Shown here one piece after another: positions 1 through 8,288 of a stretch of 64,000 nt of DNA. The stretch comes from Haloarcula sp. H-GB4 (GTDB taxonomy: Archaea > Halobacteriota > Halobacteria > Halobacteriales > Haloarculaceae). The translations under genes were made by a program, and so were the position numbers. The notes under the pieces are model-generated. The model did not search any database, was not told where the DNA came from, and saw only the letters and a program-made list of their open reading frames with translations. Position 1 is the stretch's first letter. Every line of letters begins with the position of its first letter. The stretch spans positions 310,001 through 374,000 of the forward strand of contig NZ_JAVDDX010000003.1 of NCBI RefSeq assembly GCF_030848575.1, read 5' to 3'.

Positions 1-2
1 CG

Positions 3-395
3 GCGTACATGAGCGAGGCTGTGCCGGATGGGTTCTCAGAGGACGAACTCGGGTTCAACGTCGCCGCAGGCGGGAGTATGCTGGTAAACCCGGCGGGGAT
101 CGTCAAAGCCGGACCGTTGGTTGGTGAGGAGGGCCTCCTGACCGCCGAGTTCCGAGACGACGAACGGCGGGCGACGAAGGCGTACTTCGATGCGATGGGT
201 CACTACACACGGTGGGACGCAGTCAGCTTGTCCATCAGTGACGAAACGTTAGCGCCGTCACAGCCACAAGGACCCAGCAAGCATGCCGTCGCTGGAAACG
301 GGTCGCTCTCGGCAGCACAAGCACAGGCGGTAGCCGACGAGTACGATGTGCCTGTCGAGGCTGTCGAAGCGGTTGCTGACGAGTTGGTAGGCTAA
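3..395 (+). CDS. Nitrilase-family hydrolase, C-terminal part (5' end outside window)
   Basis: This is the C-terminal portion of a carbon-nitrogen hydrolase of the nitrilase superfamily, which cleaves C-N bonds in nitriles or amides. The reading frame is open to the left window edge, so the ATG at 9 is probably internal. The visible part has the typical late core pattern: GGSMLVNPAGIV, then AGPL and a GLLTAEF strand, followed by GHYTRWDAVSL, which matches the end of aliphatic and plant-type nitrilases. The catalytic Glu-Lys-Cys residues would lie upstream and cannot be checked. The last 45 residues form an Ala/Glu-rich helical tail that may be specific to haloarchaea. Substrate is unknown. Confidence 0.75.
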   Translation, partial: AYMSEAVPDGFSEDELGFNVAAGGSMLVNPAGIVKAGPLVGEEGLLTAEFRDDERRATKAYFDAMGHYTRWDAVSLSISDETLAPSQPQGPSKHAVAGNGSLSAAQAQAVADEYDVPVEAVEAVADELVG

Positions 396-446
396 ACGGA
401 CGTGCTAGTCTATTCCTGAACAGGCTGCAAAACGATGGTCGGCGTA

Positions 447-614
447 TTACTTGTTGTAACTGTCGGGAATCAACACGACACCGTGGAAGTCGAACAGGTC
501 GGACACGACCGACTCAATACGACCGAAGTTCGGTGGAAGGGCGACTGCCGGCAGATAGAAGTCGTTGTTTGAGAACTTGCTTTCCTCGGTGGATTGGATT
601 TGTGTCTTGCTCAT
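447..614 (-). CDS. Small hypothetical protein (55 aa)
   Basis: A short reading frame with an ATG at 614-612 and a TAA at 449-447 encodes 55 residues. It starts MSKTQIQ and ends PDSYNK. The middle is Pro- and hydrophobic-rich (FYLPAVALPPNFGRIE) and the codon use looks like real coding DNA. I do not recognise the family. The gene lies convergent to the upstream nitrilase. It could be a genuine small protein or the surviving N-terminus of a longer one, since the frame closes cleanly with no sign of homology continuing. No membrane segment or cysteine motif is visible. Confidence 0.45.
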   Translation of the reverse strand: MSKTQIQSTEESKFSNNDFYLPAVALPPNFGRIESVVSDLFDFHGVVLIPDSYNK

Positions 615-1021
615 ATCAATACATAATACTGGGTATAGCTTTCTAAGCTCACTAGGGGATAATTACGGGTGTTTATTACACCCAATTATAAATGATTGTT
701 GATGCATGTCTGGGTATATACGTGTGCTGTGCAACGAATTTAGTGGATTCATGATACACAGTTTCAAAGTTGTTCTATATTTCTTCGGTGTTTTGACTGT
801 GGCCACCATGCTGGTCTCATTAGTGAGAATACGATCTGCTATGAGTGATGTGAGCTATTTCCGCCGGCAGTCATCTTTTTATTTTTGCCCTCGTGTGTGC
901 ACCTGTGCATGTAAACATTGACGTAGAGAACCTGCGTATATACAGTAATTCACATATGATGGCGCCCAGTTGTCGGACTGGTATTCGTCTCTGACTTCGA
1001 TAGCAGTCTTCGCACCATAAA
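615..1021. other. Intergenic region, no convincing gene
   Basis: This AT-rich stretch of about 400 bases precedes the HTH-10 regulator. A 71-codon frame at 706-921 has one hydrophobic segment but a Cys/Arg-rich, unlikely tail, and I do not accept it. The region probably holds promoters for the small gene to the left and the regulator to the right. Confidence 0.4.
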
Positions 1022-1675
1022 ATGTCAATAACGACTAAAATACATATCGAACACGAACGCCTCGCGCTGGTTCCAACCTTACAGAACCTCGAAGACGTAG
1101 CGATTCGTGTCATCACGCAGGGGAACACCGATCCGGGGTCCACCGTATTTCCATTCCTCATTGAGTATCCCGACAGGGACCGACTCGAAGAGATGCTTGA
1201 TGCTGACCCGACAGTCCAGAGCTACGAACTTGTCGACTGGACCGACCAGACCGGCATATACTATATCGAACACACCCCACAAACGAAACTCATCAGCTCT
1301 GTCGTTACTGATGTCAACGGATTTCTCGTCCATACAGAGACAAAGAGCAACGGCTGGCTCGTCCGACTGTTGCTCCCTGACCGCGAGGCACTCAATACGA
1401 TCTGGGAGTATGCAAACGAGAACGACATTTCTCTCGATATCATCGAAATATACGGAAATACGGACACCGGCGGTGAGTCGTCATACGGGTTGACCGACGA
1501 ACAACTGACTGCGCTAATAACTGCATATGAACACGGCTATTTCGGAGAACCAAGGGATATCTCTCTGAACGAAGTTGCCGACGAAATTGGCCTGTCCTCA
1601 ACAGCGATGAGCGGCAGACTCCGTCGTGGAATGCGGAACCTCATTGCGGCAACAATAATTGATAGAGAGAAGTAA
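1022..1675 (+). CDS. HTH-10 (Bat-type) transcriptional regulator
   Basis: This 217-residue protein is a haloarchaeal transcription factor of the bacterio-opsin activator (Bat) group. Residues 1-155 form the sensor-like region that usually precedes this HTH. The C-terminal 60 residues are the HTH-10 domain: GLTDEQLTALITAYEHGYF, then ISLNEVADEIGLSSTAMSGRLRRG, a helix-turn-helix with the typical pattern of Leu/Ala and a final recognition helix. There are no PAS or GAF repeats, so this is the short form of the family. The ATG lies directly after an AT-rich stretch, suggesting a leaderless or short-leader transcript. The target is unknown; the neighbouring nitrilase is one candidate. Confidence 0.85.
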   Translation: MSITTKIHIEHERLALVPTLQNLEDVAIRVITQGNTDPGSTVFPFLIEYPDRDRLEEMLDADPTVQSYELVDWTDQTGIYYIEHTPQTKLISSVVTDVNGFLVHTETKSNGWLVRLLLPDREALNTIWEYANENDISLDIIEIYGNTDTGGESSYGLTDEQLTALITAYEHGYFGEPRDISLNEVADEIGLSSTAMSGRLRRGMRNLIAATIIDREK

Positions 1676-1849
1676 GCTCACAGATCCATTATTGGGGGCG
1701 CCCGCGGCCGCTCCCATTCGATTTGTTGAATTAAAATCCACGCCTGTGATACCGAACCCTATTTGAATTTAAATTCTACAGTATGTGTACAAAAACCCTC
1801 AAAAATAGATGTATCAGAACGGATATGAGATCTACATTCCCGCAATACT

Positions 1850-2125
1850 CTACTCGGATCGCCCGTTCGAATCTTTTTGACGGTAGACTGGCCGTAGTGC
1901 TGTCGCGTCTTTGTTATAGCCTAACCACACGCTCAGTGCTGTCGCAACGAAGACAAGATACACGGGGAACAGAAGAACGAGTGTGTATCCAGCAAAGACC
2001 GGAGTCAGGACATCTAGCCAGTACAGTGTCGCGATTCCGGCGAGTCCACCGACAGCACTCGCAATGATCCCTAGACGAAACGCCTGAGCGGCGGCGGGAC
2101 CGGGCGACAGGTGAATCGTATCCAT
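1850..2125 (-). CDS. Small two-helix membrane protein (91 aa)
   Basis: This hypothetical protein starts at the ATG at 2125-2123 (MDTIHLSPGPAAAQAF). The longer frame back to 2266 reads into low-quality sequence and would overlap the start of the DHFR gene. Two hydrophobic helices are visible, roughly residues 18-40 (LGIIASAVGGLAGIATLYWL) and 46-70 (FAGYTLVLLFPVYLVFVATAL), followed by a charged cytoplasmic tail. It is divergent from the DHFR gene. No function can be assigned. Confidence 0.65.
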   Translation of the reverse strand: MDTIHLSPGPAAAQAFRLGIIASAVGGLAGIATLYWLDVLTPVFAGYTLVLLFPVYLVFVATALSVWLGYNKDATALRPVYRQKDSNGRSE

Positions 2126-2253
2126 ACGGCATTTTATATGGCTGAACACCATAAGTCGCGCGCGAGACACGCTATCAAAGTCCGGGGTGGCTCTGGCGTT
2201 GCGAAGTCGTGCTGGGACGGATTTATTACCAGTAACCCGACAAAGGGGTACGT

Positions 2254-2745
2254 ATGAAACTCTCACTGATCGCCGCCGTCGCGGCTAACGGTGTGATCGG
2301 TGCCGCCGGCGACATCCCGTGGCAGTATCCCGAGGATCTGACACATTTCAAACAGACAACTGTCGGCCATCCGGTGATTATGGGGCGGCGGACCTTCGAG
2401 AGTATTCGGCGTGGTCTTGATGGCCCGCTGCCGGAGCGGCTGAACATTGTTTTGACCACGGCGCCGCAGCAACTTCCAGACAGTGTCACGGCCGTTACCT
2501 CGACGACGGCGGCATTGGCCGAAGCGGCCGATAGTGACGCATCTACGGCGTATGTTATTGGCGGGGCGACAGTGTACGAGCAGTTTCTCCCACAGGCCGA
2601 CGAACTCATTCTGACCGAACTAACAGCAGCTTTCGACGGCGATACGGTCTTTCCGACAGTCGACTGGTCGCACTGGACTGAGACGGAACGAACGACTCAT
2701 AGCGAATTTGCTATTGTGAGATACACTCGAACCAGCAGCGACTAG
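2254..2745 (+). CDS. folA: Dihydrofolate reductase
   Basis: This 163-residue enzyme reduces dihydrofolate to tetrahydrofolate with NADPH. It shows the classical DHFR fold signatures: an N-terminal [13 protein letters not shown] strand and Met20-like loop, W23, the acidic active-site motif PEDL with D28 matching E. coli D27, the cofactor segment [12 protein letters not shown], and the late Gly-rich [13 protein letters not shown]. The length equals typical bacterial and haloarchaeal DHFRs (about 160). It supplies the THF that the demethylating enzymes nearby would use. In Haloferax such genes are called hdrA or hdrB; I cannot tell which ortholog this is. Confidence 0.93.
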   Translation: MKLSLIAAVAANGVIGAAGDIPWQYPEDLTHFKQTTVGHPVIMGRRTFESIRRGLDGPLPERLNIVLTTAPQQLPDSVTAVTSTTAALAEAADSDASTAYVIGGATVYEQFLPQADELILTELTAAFDGDTVFPTVDWSHWTETERTTHSEFAIVRYTRTSSD

Positions 2746-2988
2746 GATTGATATCTGTCCGAACAGTCACAGCAACTGCCCGGTTGTGTTCTGTGTCGGT
2801 CCGTTCTCACACTACAACCCTCGGCATCTGCTGAGTAACACGACACGGCTCTGGTGGAATACTCCTGCTCACGGGCTGTTGGAAAACGCTCCTGTCCGTC
2901 TTTGCTACCCACAAAAGCTACCCGTACATAAACCCCAGAAGCAAGTAACAATATCTTTTATTAGCATTTCATATGTTCTTTCAGAGGC

Positions 2989-4365
2989 ATGACCGGTAAC
3001 GAGGAACATCCTAACTATCCCAGTGTCGACCAGTCAGACCGGACCGTCCCCCGTAACCTCCGCCAGACTGGTGACCCCAACATCGAGATGTTGGTGTCGA
3101 CGCGCGTTCGAAAGTCCCCGTTCTTCCACAAGTCCTTCAATGAGGAGGGCGCCTGGCGGGCGACCGTCTACAACCGCCTCTATCACCCGCGTGGCCTCAT
3201 CGAACCCGAGGACGGTGGGGTGATGAAAGAGTACGACGCACTGACCAACACTGTCACCCTCTGGGATGTCGCCGTAGAGCGTCAGGTCCGGGTCAAGGGA
3301 CCCGACGCCGAGGCGCTGACGAACTATGTCGTCACCCGTGATGTGACAGGCATGGACGCCATGGACGGAAAGTACGTCATCCTGTGTAACGAAGATGGCG
3401 GCATCCTGAACGACCCAGTGTTGCTCCGCCCCGAGGAAGACGAGTTCTGGTTCTCTATCTCGGACTCGACGCTGATGCAGTGGTTACAGGGTGTCAACGT
3501 CGACAACGACTTTGATGTTGAAATCGACGAGATCGACGTGGCGCCGATGCAGATTCAGGGCCCGCGCTCCGAGGACGTGATGATTGATGTCGTCGGCGAC
3601 AAGGTCAGTGACGTGCCGTACTACGGCTTGATGGACGCCGAAATCGACGGTTGTGACGTGTTGATTAGCCAGACTGGCTTCTCGGGCGAGAAAGGCTTCG
3701 AAATCTACGTCAAAGACGCAATGGAAAACGCCGAGCGCGTCTGGGACCCTGTCATGGAGTCTGTCAAGGACCACGGCGGCCGCCAGATCGCACCTGGCCA
3801 TCACCGCCGTATCGCCGCCGGCATCATGTCCTGGGGACAGGACATGGACCACGAAACGTCCCCGTTCCAGGTCAACCTCGGCTACCACGTCCCCGACGAC
3901 AAAGAAGCCAACTACATCGGCAGAGAGGCGCTCGAAGCACAGAAAGAACAGATCGAGAACGGCAACTATCCGTTCGAGCACAAACTCATCGGACTGAAGA
4001 TTGCTGGCGAGCCAATCCGTGACTACGCCCCGGACTTCTGGCTCATCTCCGATCCGGATACCGGTGAGGAGTGTGGCTACCTCACGTCCCCGTGGTGGAA
4101 TCCGGACTTAGAGACCAACATCGGGATGGGATTCGTCCCAGCCGAGAAGATTCAGGAAGTCAGCGATACGCCGCTCAACGACGAAATATACGACGAGGAA
4201 CTGGATCTGGAGTTCCAGGTCCACCTCCCCGATGAGTACGCCGAGGAATCCGGCGAGCCGGTGTTTGCGACCGCCGCGAAGGTGCCATTCAAGGAGTCTG
4301 TCAATCCGAGCGCCCGCGAGCAAGCGAAGCTCAACGCCCGGAAAGAGGCCGAAAGCGACGACTAG
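2989..4365 (+). CDS. DmdA-like GcvT-family THF methyltransferase
   Basis: This 458-residue protein belongs to the GcvT/aminomethyltransferase family and most resembles the DMSP demethylase DmdA branch. DmdA moves a methyl group from dimethylsulfoniopropionate to THF, giving 5-methyl-THF. Diagnostic stretches are TVYNRL near residue 57, WDVAVERQVRVKG near 93-105, GGILNDPVL, MQIQGPRSEDVM and SGEKGFEIYV; the first two match the DmdA signature better than glycine-cleavage T-protein. It is about 90 residues longer than typical DmdA because of a C-terminal extension. A TTTATTA box lies about 30 bases upstream of the ATG. The convergent neighbour is MetF, which would oxidise 5-methyl-THF. The substrate could be DMSP, glycine betaine or a related compound. 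Confidence 0.8.
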   Translation: MTGNEEHPNYPSVDQSDRTVPRNLRQTGDPNIEMLVSTRVRKSPFFHKSFNEEGAWRATVYNRLYHPRGLIEPEDGGVMKEYDALTNTVTLWDVAVERQVRVKGPDAEALTNYVVTRDVTGMDAMDGKYVILCNEDGGILNDPVLLRPEEDEFWFSISDSTLMQWLQGVNVDNDFDVEIDEIDVAPMQIQGPRSEDVMIDVVGDKVSDVPYYGLMDAEIDGCDVLISQTGFSGEKGFEIYVKDAMENAERVWDPVMESVKDHGGRQIAPGHHRRIAAGIMSWGQDMDHETSPFQVNLGYHVPDDKEANYIGREALEAQKEQIENGNYPFEHKLIGLKIAGEPIRDYAPDFWLISDPDTGEECGYLTSPWWNPDLETNIGMGFVPAEKIQEVSDTPLNDEIYDEELDLEFQVHLPDEYAEESGEPVFATAAKVPFKESVNPSAREQAKLNARKEAESDD

Positions 4366-4682
4366 CCCCCACTCCGTCTGTCCCAGCACCCTACTCGCTT
4401 ATTTTCGCCTGACACCTTTTTATGATGCAGATCACAGCACTCCGTCCCCACCAACATTGTTGTAGCGCGACATCGCGCTCACATGCCGATTGTTACTGCC
4501 GCTCTGCAGCCGTACAGATGCGGCCATATAGATGCGGCGTGGCGAATATTAATTCAGTTTCCTGCTGGACTGCGTTGGGGATAGTCTGGTCATAGTGGGG
4601 CCTGCTGACAGTTTCGGCTCGCAAGGCTGTCGAAAACAGAGTGTAGCTGGCTGTCCCGGGTCTGGACAGTAGCCGGTCAGGT
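4366..4682. other. Convergent intergenic region
   Basis: This gap lies between the 3' ends of the DmdA-like and metF genes. It contains a T-run (CTTTTTAT at about 4417) that may terminate the plus-strand transcript and a short direct repeat, AGATGCGGC, present twice 14 bases apart near 4516-4540. No gene is visible. Confidence 0.4.
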
Positions 4683-5543
4683 TCAGGCGTCGAGACGCTT
4701 GTGCCGCCACTGCTCTGTGTCGGGCGTCTGATTAAACGTGTAGATGTGGACGCCGCGGATATTGTACTCGTCGTCTCCAACGTAGGGCGCGAGCCCATCG
4801 ATGAGTTCGTCGGGTTCGTAGGTCCCGCGGGAGCCGACCAGTTGCTTGACGAACCCAAGAATGCCCGTGGTCTTCCTGAGGAACTTTATCGAATCACCGA
4901 CGCCGACTTTCTGTGAGATTTGCATCAACCGCTGGTAGTTCATCACGCCCGGGATGCCCACTTCGACTGGGAGTTCGATACCGCGAGCACGGATGTCTTC
5001 GACCCACTCCAGCACGGCATCCGGGTCGTAACAGAGTTGTGTAACGATATACGTCGCGTACGGTGCTTTCTGTGCCATCGACTCCGCCAGCGTTTCGTCG
5101 TTGATGAAGTCGTGGCCCTCGGGGTAGCCCGTGATGCCTACCTCCTCGAAGGAGTACTGGGTCTCTTCGAGCGCTTCGAGCATGTCGAGCGCTGACTCGT
5201 ACTCACCGGCCGGTTCCTCGCGGTCGCCACCGGGAACGAAGATGTCCGTGATGCCCGCCTGTTCCAGTCGCTCGGCTATCGATTCGAGTTGGTCCCTGTC
5301 TTCCACGTAGCGGGCCGCGATATGTGGCACAACGTCGTACCCCATTTCGGCGGCTTCCGCCGTCTTTTCGACGGTCTTCTCGATGCCGAGCTGGGGCGAA
5401 GTCGTGATTGCGATAGTCGCATTGTCGGGGAGGTGGGTAATCTCCTCGTCGAAGCTCTCGAACGGCATCAGTTCAAACCGGGCGCTCGTCAGTAGCGTCC
5501 GGACACCCTGACTGTCTGAGACCGTGCGTGTTCCGAGGGCCAT
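4683..5543 (-). CDS. metF: Methylenetetrahydrofolate reductase
   Basis: This 286-residue flavoprotein interconverts 5,10-methylene-THF and 5-methyl-THF. It has the family motifs in order: FELMPF near residue 23 (the F-E-x-x-P start strand with the catalytic Glu), DVVPHIAAR near 90, PGGDREEP near 124 (the GD-x-P flavin motif), VGITGYPEGH near 156, and VTQLCYDPD near 188. Length fits the catalytic TIM barrel without the eukaryotic regulatory domain. Next to a DmdA-like demethylase its likely role is oxidation of methyl-THF during catabolism rather than only methionine supply, which is an inference. The promoter shares a 15-base element with the next gene upstream. Confidence 0.9.
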   Translation of the reverse strand: MALGTRTVSDSQGVRTLLTSARFELMPFESFDEEITHLPDNATIAITTSPQLGIEKTVEKTAEAAEMGYDVVPHIAARYVEDRDQLESIAERLEQAGITDIFVPGGDREEPAGEYESALDMLEALEETQYSFEEVGITGYPEGHDFINDETLAESMAQKAPYATYIVTQLCYDPDAVLEWVEDIRARGIELPVEVGIPGVMNYQRLMQISQKVGVGDSIKFLRKTTGILGFVKQLVGSRGTYEPDELIDGLAPYVGDDEYNIRGVHIYTFNQTPDTEQWRHKRLDA

Positions 5544-5593
5544 GAGTTGCCAGAGCTAGGACGCACCCGTACTTTTCTCTGTGGGTGGGGCAT

Positions 5594-5608
5594 CGAACCC
5601 ATTTATAA
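5594..5608 (-). promoter_or_regulatory. Putative metF promoter with shared 15-base element
   Basis: On the minus strand the sequence TTATAAATGGGTTCG contains a TATA box and nine following bases that are identical to those upstream of the HTH gene at 6824. In both cases the element's downstream end lies 51 bases before the chosen start codon. The conserved bases just after the TATA box could be an operator. Confidence 0.55.
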
Positions 5609-5621
5609 GGACTCACTCCTA

Positions 5622-6824
5622 TCACGCGCTATGAGGCGTACACTGCCGGATTCGACTGGCCACAGTCCCGTAGGAGACAGCATGGTCCGGTTCATCTGCG
5701 AGCCGGCAGAGGACGAGATCTAACAGATTGAGTTGCTCCAGCAGATCTCGGGTCTGGCCACGCTCGAGACGCAGACATCGCTGCACCTCGTACACCGTGT
5801 CAGAATCGACGACGGCATCCGCGACGTCTTGTAGTTGGACAGCAGCCGGGAGTCCAATCCCGTCAGTGACCAGTTGCTCGTCCGGAAGTTCTCTGACCGA
5901 CTCTCTGGCAGAATCCGACGACTCGGCTGAGACAGGCTCCGCGACACTGATTTGATCGTCCTCATCTATCGCTGCAGACTGGGCAGCGTCCTCATCCGCG
6001 GTCCCTGATTTAGCCGACGGGTCTTCCTCGTCATCACTGGACGTATCGTACGTGTTCGGGACGTGGATATCCGCTTCTATCATATATCGGCGGACCGTCT
6101 CAGAAGAGACGTCCATCTGTATCTGCTCAGCGATTGCTCTGAAGTTGTCACACTCATCGTACAGCGCTTGCAGGTAGTCGGTGTCCTCGTACGGTGGCAC
6201 GGAGTCGTCGCGGACGGCGGCGAATAGGTCGGATTCAGAGTCGGTCTCGCGATCAGACTGCGTATCCGCCGTAGACGCGGCATCTGACTGTGGGCTTTTC
6301 TGTGAACTGTCGCTTCCGTCACTGATAGACTCCGAATCCGAGACAGCCGACCCGTCGGGCAAGGCATCGTCACCCTCAATGGTAGCGGCCAAACGCGTTT
6401 CGGTGACGGTTTCTGCGCCGCCAGCGTCAGCCTGTTCCGGTCCACAGTCGGCGCTGGCTGCCTCGTCTGGCGCGCCTGTGGCGTCGATTATCAGTTGCAC
6501 CGTCAGGAGCAAGCCGTCGTCGGTGACTGTCGCTGAGGCATCGTCTACCGACAGTGAGGAACCGGTAGCTGACGGGAGTTCGGTGGCCGACGGTGAGAAT
6601 GTGACTTCGAGGTCACCACTGTCGTTCAGCCTCGCCGTCTCCGGCGTGAGGCCCTCATCAGCGCCGCCGCCGGACCGCAACGAGACCGGCATCGCCAGCG
6701 TCACATCAAGGACTGCATCACCGGTGTCGGCCGGCGATGCTTCGACGGTCTCGATTGACCGACCGCGGGATTCGTACGCATCGATGACCTCCGCGAGCGC
6801 CATGAAAGCGGTGTGAAGTCCCAT
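5622..6824 (-). CDS. Haloarchaeal multidomain HTH protein, probable regulator
   Basis: This 400-residue acidic protein has three parts. Residues 1-125 form a compact domain beginning HTAFMALAEVIDAYESRG. Residues 130-210 are a Ser/Asp/Glu-rich linker. Residues 215-260 look like a homeodomain-type helix-turn-helix (LYDECDNFRAIAEQIQ, then SSETVRRYMIEADI). The C-terminus (about 305-395) is a helical domain with QRCLRLERGQTRDLLEQL. The layout suggests a DNA-binding regulator, but I cannot name the family. An alternative ATG exists at 6803. Its promoter shares a TATA-plus-operator-like element with metF, which hints at autoregulation and control of metF. Confidence 0.65.
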   Translation of the reverse strand: MGLHTAFMALAEVIDAYESRGRSIETVEASPADTGDAVLDVTLAMPVSLRSGGGADEGLTPETARLNDSGDLEVTFSPSATELPSATGSSLSVDDASATVTDDGLLLTVQLIIDATGAPDEAASADCGPEQADAGGAETVTETRLAATIEGDDALPDGSAVSDSESISDGSDSSQKSPQSDAASTADTQSDRETDSESDLFAAVRDDSVPPYEDTDYLQALYDECDNFRAIAEQIQMDVSSETVRRYMIEADIHVPNTYDTSSDDEEDPSAKSGTADEDAAQSAAIDEDDQISVAEPVSAESSDSARESVRELPDEQLVTDGIGLPAAVQLQDVADAVVDSDTVYEVQRCLRLERGQTRDLLEQLNLLDLVLCRLADEPDHAVSYGTVASRIRQCTPHSA

Positions 6825-6874
6825 GTCATTGAGTGACTATGACACGTTGTGGTGTAGAGATAGGTGTGGAATAC

Positions 6875-6889
6875 CGAACCCATTTATAA
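6875..6889 (-). promoter_or_regulatory. Putative promoter of the HTH gene, same 15-base element
   Basis: The minus-strand sequence TTATAAATGGGTTCG is identical over 15 bases to the element upstream of metF. It lies 51 bases from the ATG at 6824, exactly the metF spacing. Outside the element the two leaders are not alike, so this is not a recent duplication. Confidence 0.55.
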
Positions 6890-6962
6890 ACTACCCCAAA
6901 ACTGCGGCTAGCAACGAACGTCTGAAACAGTGCTCGTGGACGATTCCTTGGACTCGTGCCGG

Positions 6963-7919
6963 TTATCGCGGTATCGCAATACCCGCGAGTCGCTCCCCTT
7001 TCACGACAACAGACTCCCTGGCAAGCGAGAATATCACTCCCCGTTCTGTCGCTGAGACGATCTGTTGTTGCTCGAACGAGGCGGGCTCGTAGACGGTGCC
7101 CAGTCGCTCCCCGGCGTCGACAGTGTCGCCGACAGCGATGTCCGGTCGGCACTCAAACAACCCCGATTCCGATGCGGTGACTGGTTCCGCATCGTTTCGG
7201 AGCACCGTCTGCACAGCCTGTGGTTCCGGCTCCGCTGGGAGGACTGCCCACTCGCGCAGGAGATTCTGTATCCCGTCGACACCAGCTGCAACCGCATCCT
7301 GTGCTATCCGACGACTGTTCGACAGTTCTGCAGTGATGACCGGAATCCCGGCTTCCGCAGCCGCAGCGCGGAACGTCCCACCCGACCCGTCGTCGCCGGC
7401 GTCCTCGTGACCGTCGGTGAGTCTGTAGGAAGTGCCGAACGCTTCGGCGAGGCGCTGGGCGGCTTCGTCGTCCGCCCGGCACCGGACGTGTTCCAGCATA
7501 TCTGCCGTGCCGGTGTGGAGATCGACTGCTGCGTCGGCGTCTTTCACGAGTTCCCACAGCCGAGCGGCAAACTGTTCCTGTAGGCTTCCGGACTCGTCGC
7601 CCGGCCACACACGGTTCAGGTTCGGATTCATCACGTCGTACTCGCCAGGGGTCATATATGACCGGTGGTCGAACGCGAGCTGGTTCACTACCGGGACGAC
7701 GAGTACCGTCCCAGCGATGGCCGCGCCGGTCAGGCGGCCGTGCAGTCGACGTAACGCGGCTGGGCCGTTGAGTTCGATGCCGTGTTGCGCCGCCTGAATG
7801 TACACTGTCGGCCCGGGGCTGCCGACGTACTGGTGGACAGTCACAGACACGTCTCGACCCGACGGTAACCGTCCAAGCCGTCGGTCAGTCGTCGTATGCG
7901 TGACGGCCGTGTAGTCCAT
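6963..7919 (-). CDS. Succinylglutamate desuccinylase/aspartoacylase (AstE/AspA) family protein
   Basis: This 318-residue enzyme is a zinc carboxypeptidase-fold amidohydrolase that removes acyl groups from amino acids or related amines. The zinc site is visible as AAQHGIELNG near residue 43 (H-x-x-E) and DLHTG near 147 (second His). The segment MNPNLNRVWPG carries the N-x-N-R substrate-binding residues. The C-terminal 80 residues form a beta-barrel-like domain. The ATG at 7919 is chosen because the frame upstream is not conserved-looking. Relatives include N-acetyl-diaminobutyrate deacetylase of ectoine breakdown, so a second osmolyte-related role is possible. The exact substrate cannot be read from sequence. 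Confidence 0.8.
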   Translation of the reverse strand: MDYTAVTHTTTDRRLGRLPSGRDVSVTVHQYVGSPGPTVYIQAAQHGIELNGPAALRRLHGRLTGAAIAGTVLVVPVVNQLAFDHRSYMTPGEYDVMNPNLNRVWPGDESGSLQEQFAARLWELVKDADAAVDLHTGTADMLEHVRCRADDEAAQRLAEAFGTSYRLTDGHEDAGDDGSGGTFRAAAAEAGIPVITAELSNSRRIAQDAVAAGVDGIQNLLREWAVLPAEPEPQAVQTVLRNDAEPVTASESGLFECRPDIAVGDTVDAGERLGTVYEPASFEQQQIVSATERGVIFSLARESVVVKGERLAGIAIPR

Positions 7920-8288
7920 ATCACTGCCTGATGGCGTGCAAACAAAAAACGCTGGGAGGAGGAGCGCCACTGTGCCACATGGAGTGATACTGTGATACTC
8001 CCCCGGAACAGAGGCACCCCGATACAGCGGCCCTCAATGGTGTGAGAGCGTCATGTGGAAAATGTTGTGTGGTCACTGTTAACACATAAGCCGACAGTAC
8101 AATCTGATAGTTGGGAGCAATTAGAAGCTTTTGAACATAAGTGGCAACCACCATAGGGGGACCAAATTTATTAACAATGGTACTCCTGTTATTCTGAAAC
8201 ACTACGTGATAAAACAATGTCAGTTTGCAAAAGCGGTGGGTCAGGCGGTAACTATATTGCCACGCCATAGCACGTTCTACGCAGAGTT
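7920..8288. other. Divergent promoter region
   Basis: This gap separates the AstE/AspA-like gene from the first FAD/GcvT gene. It is AT-rich, with AAATTTATTAAC near 8163 and a TATATT box near 8253, about 34 bases before the ATG at 8289. No gene is visible. Confidence 0.45.

Noticed and set aside
706-921. 71-codon frame upstream of the HTH-10 regulator
   Set aside because: Only one hydrophobic stretch, a Cys-rich implausible C-terminus and no recognisable family; it overlaps the probable promoter region.
1745-1765. Sequence similar to the shared metF promoter element (ACCGAACCCTATTTGAA)
   Set aside because: It has an insertion relative to the 15-mer, lacks the TATA part and is not placed before a gene start.
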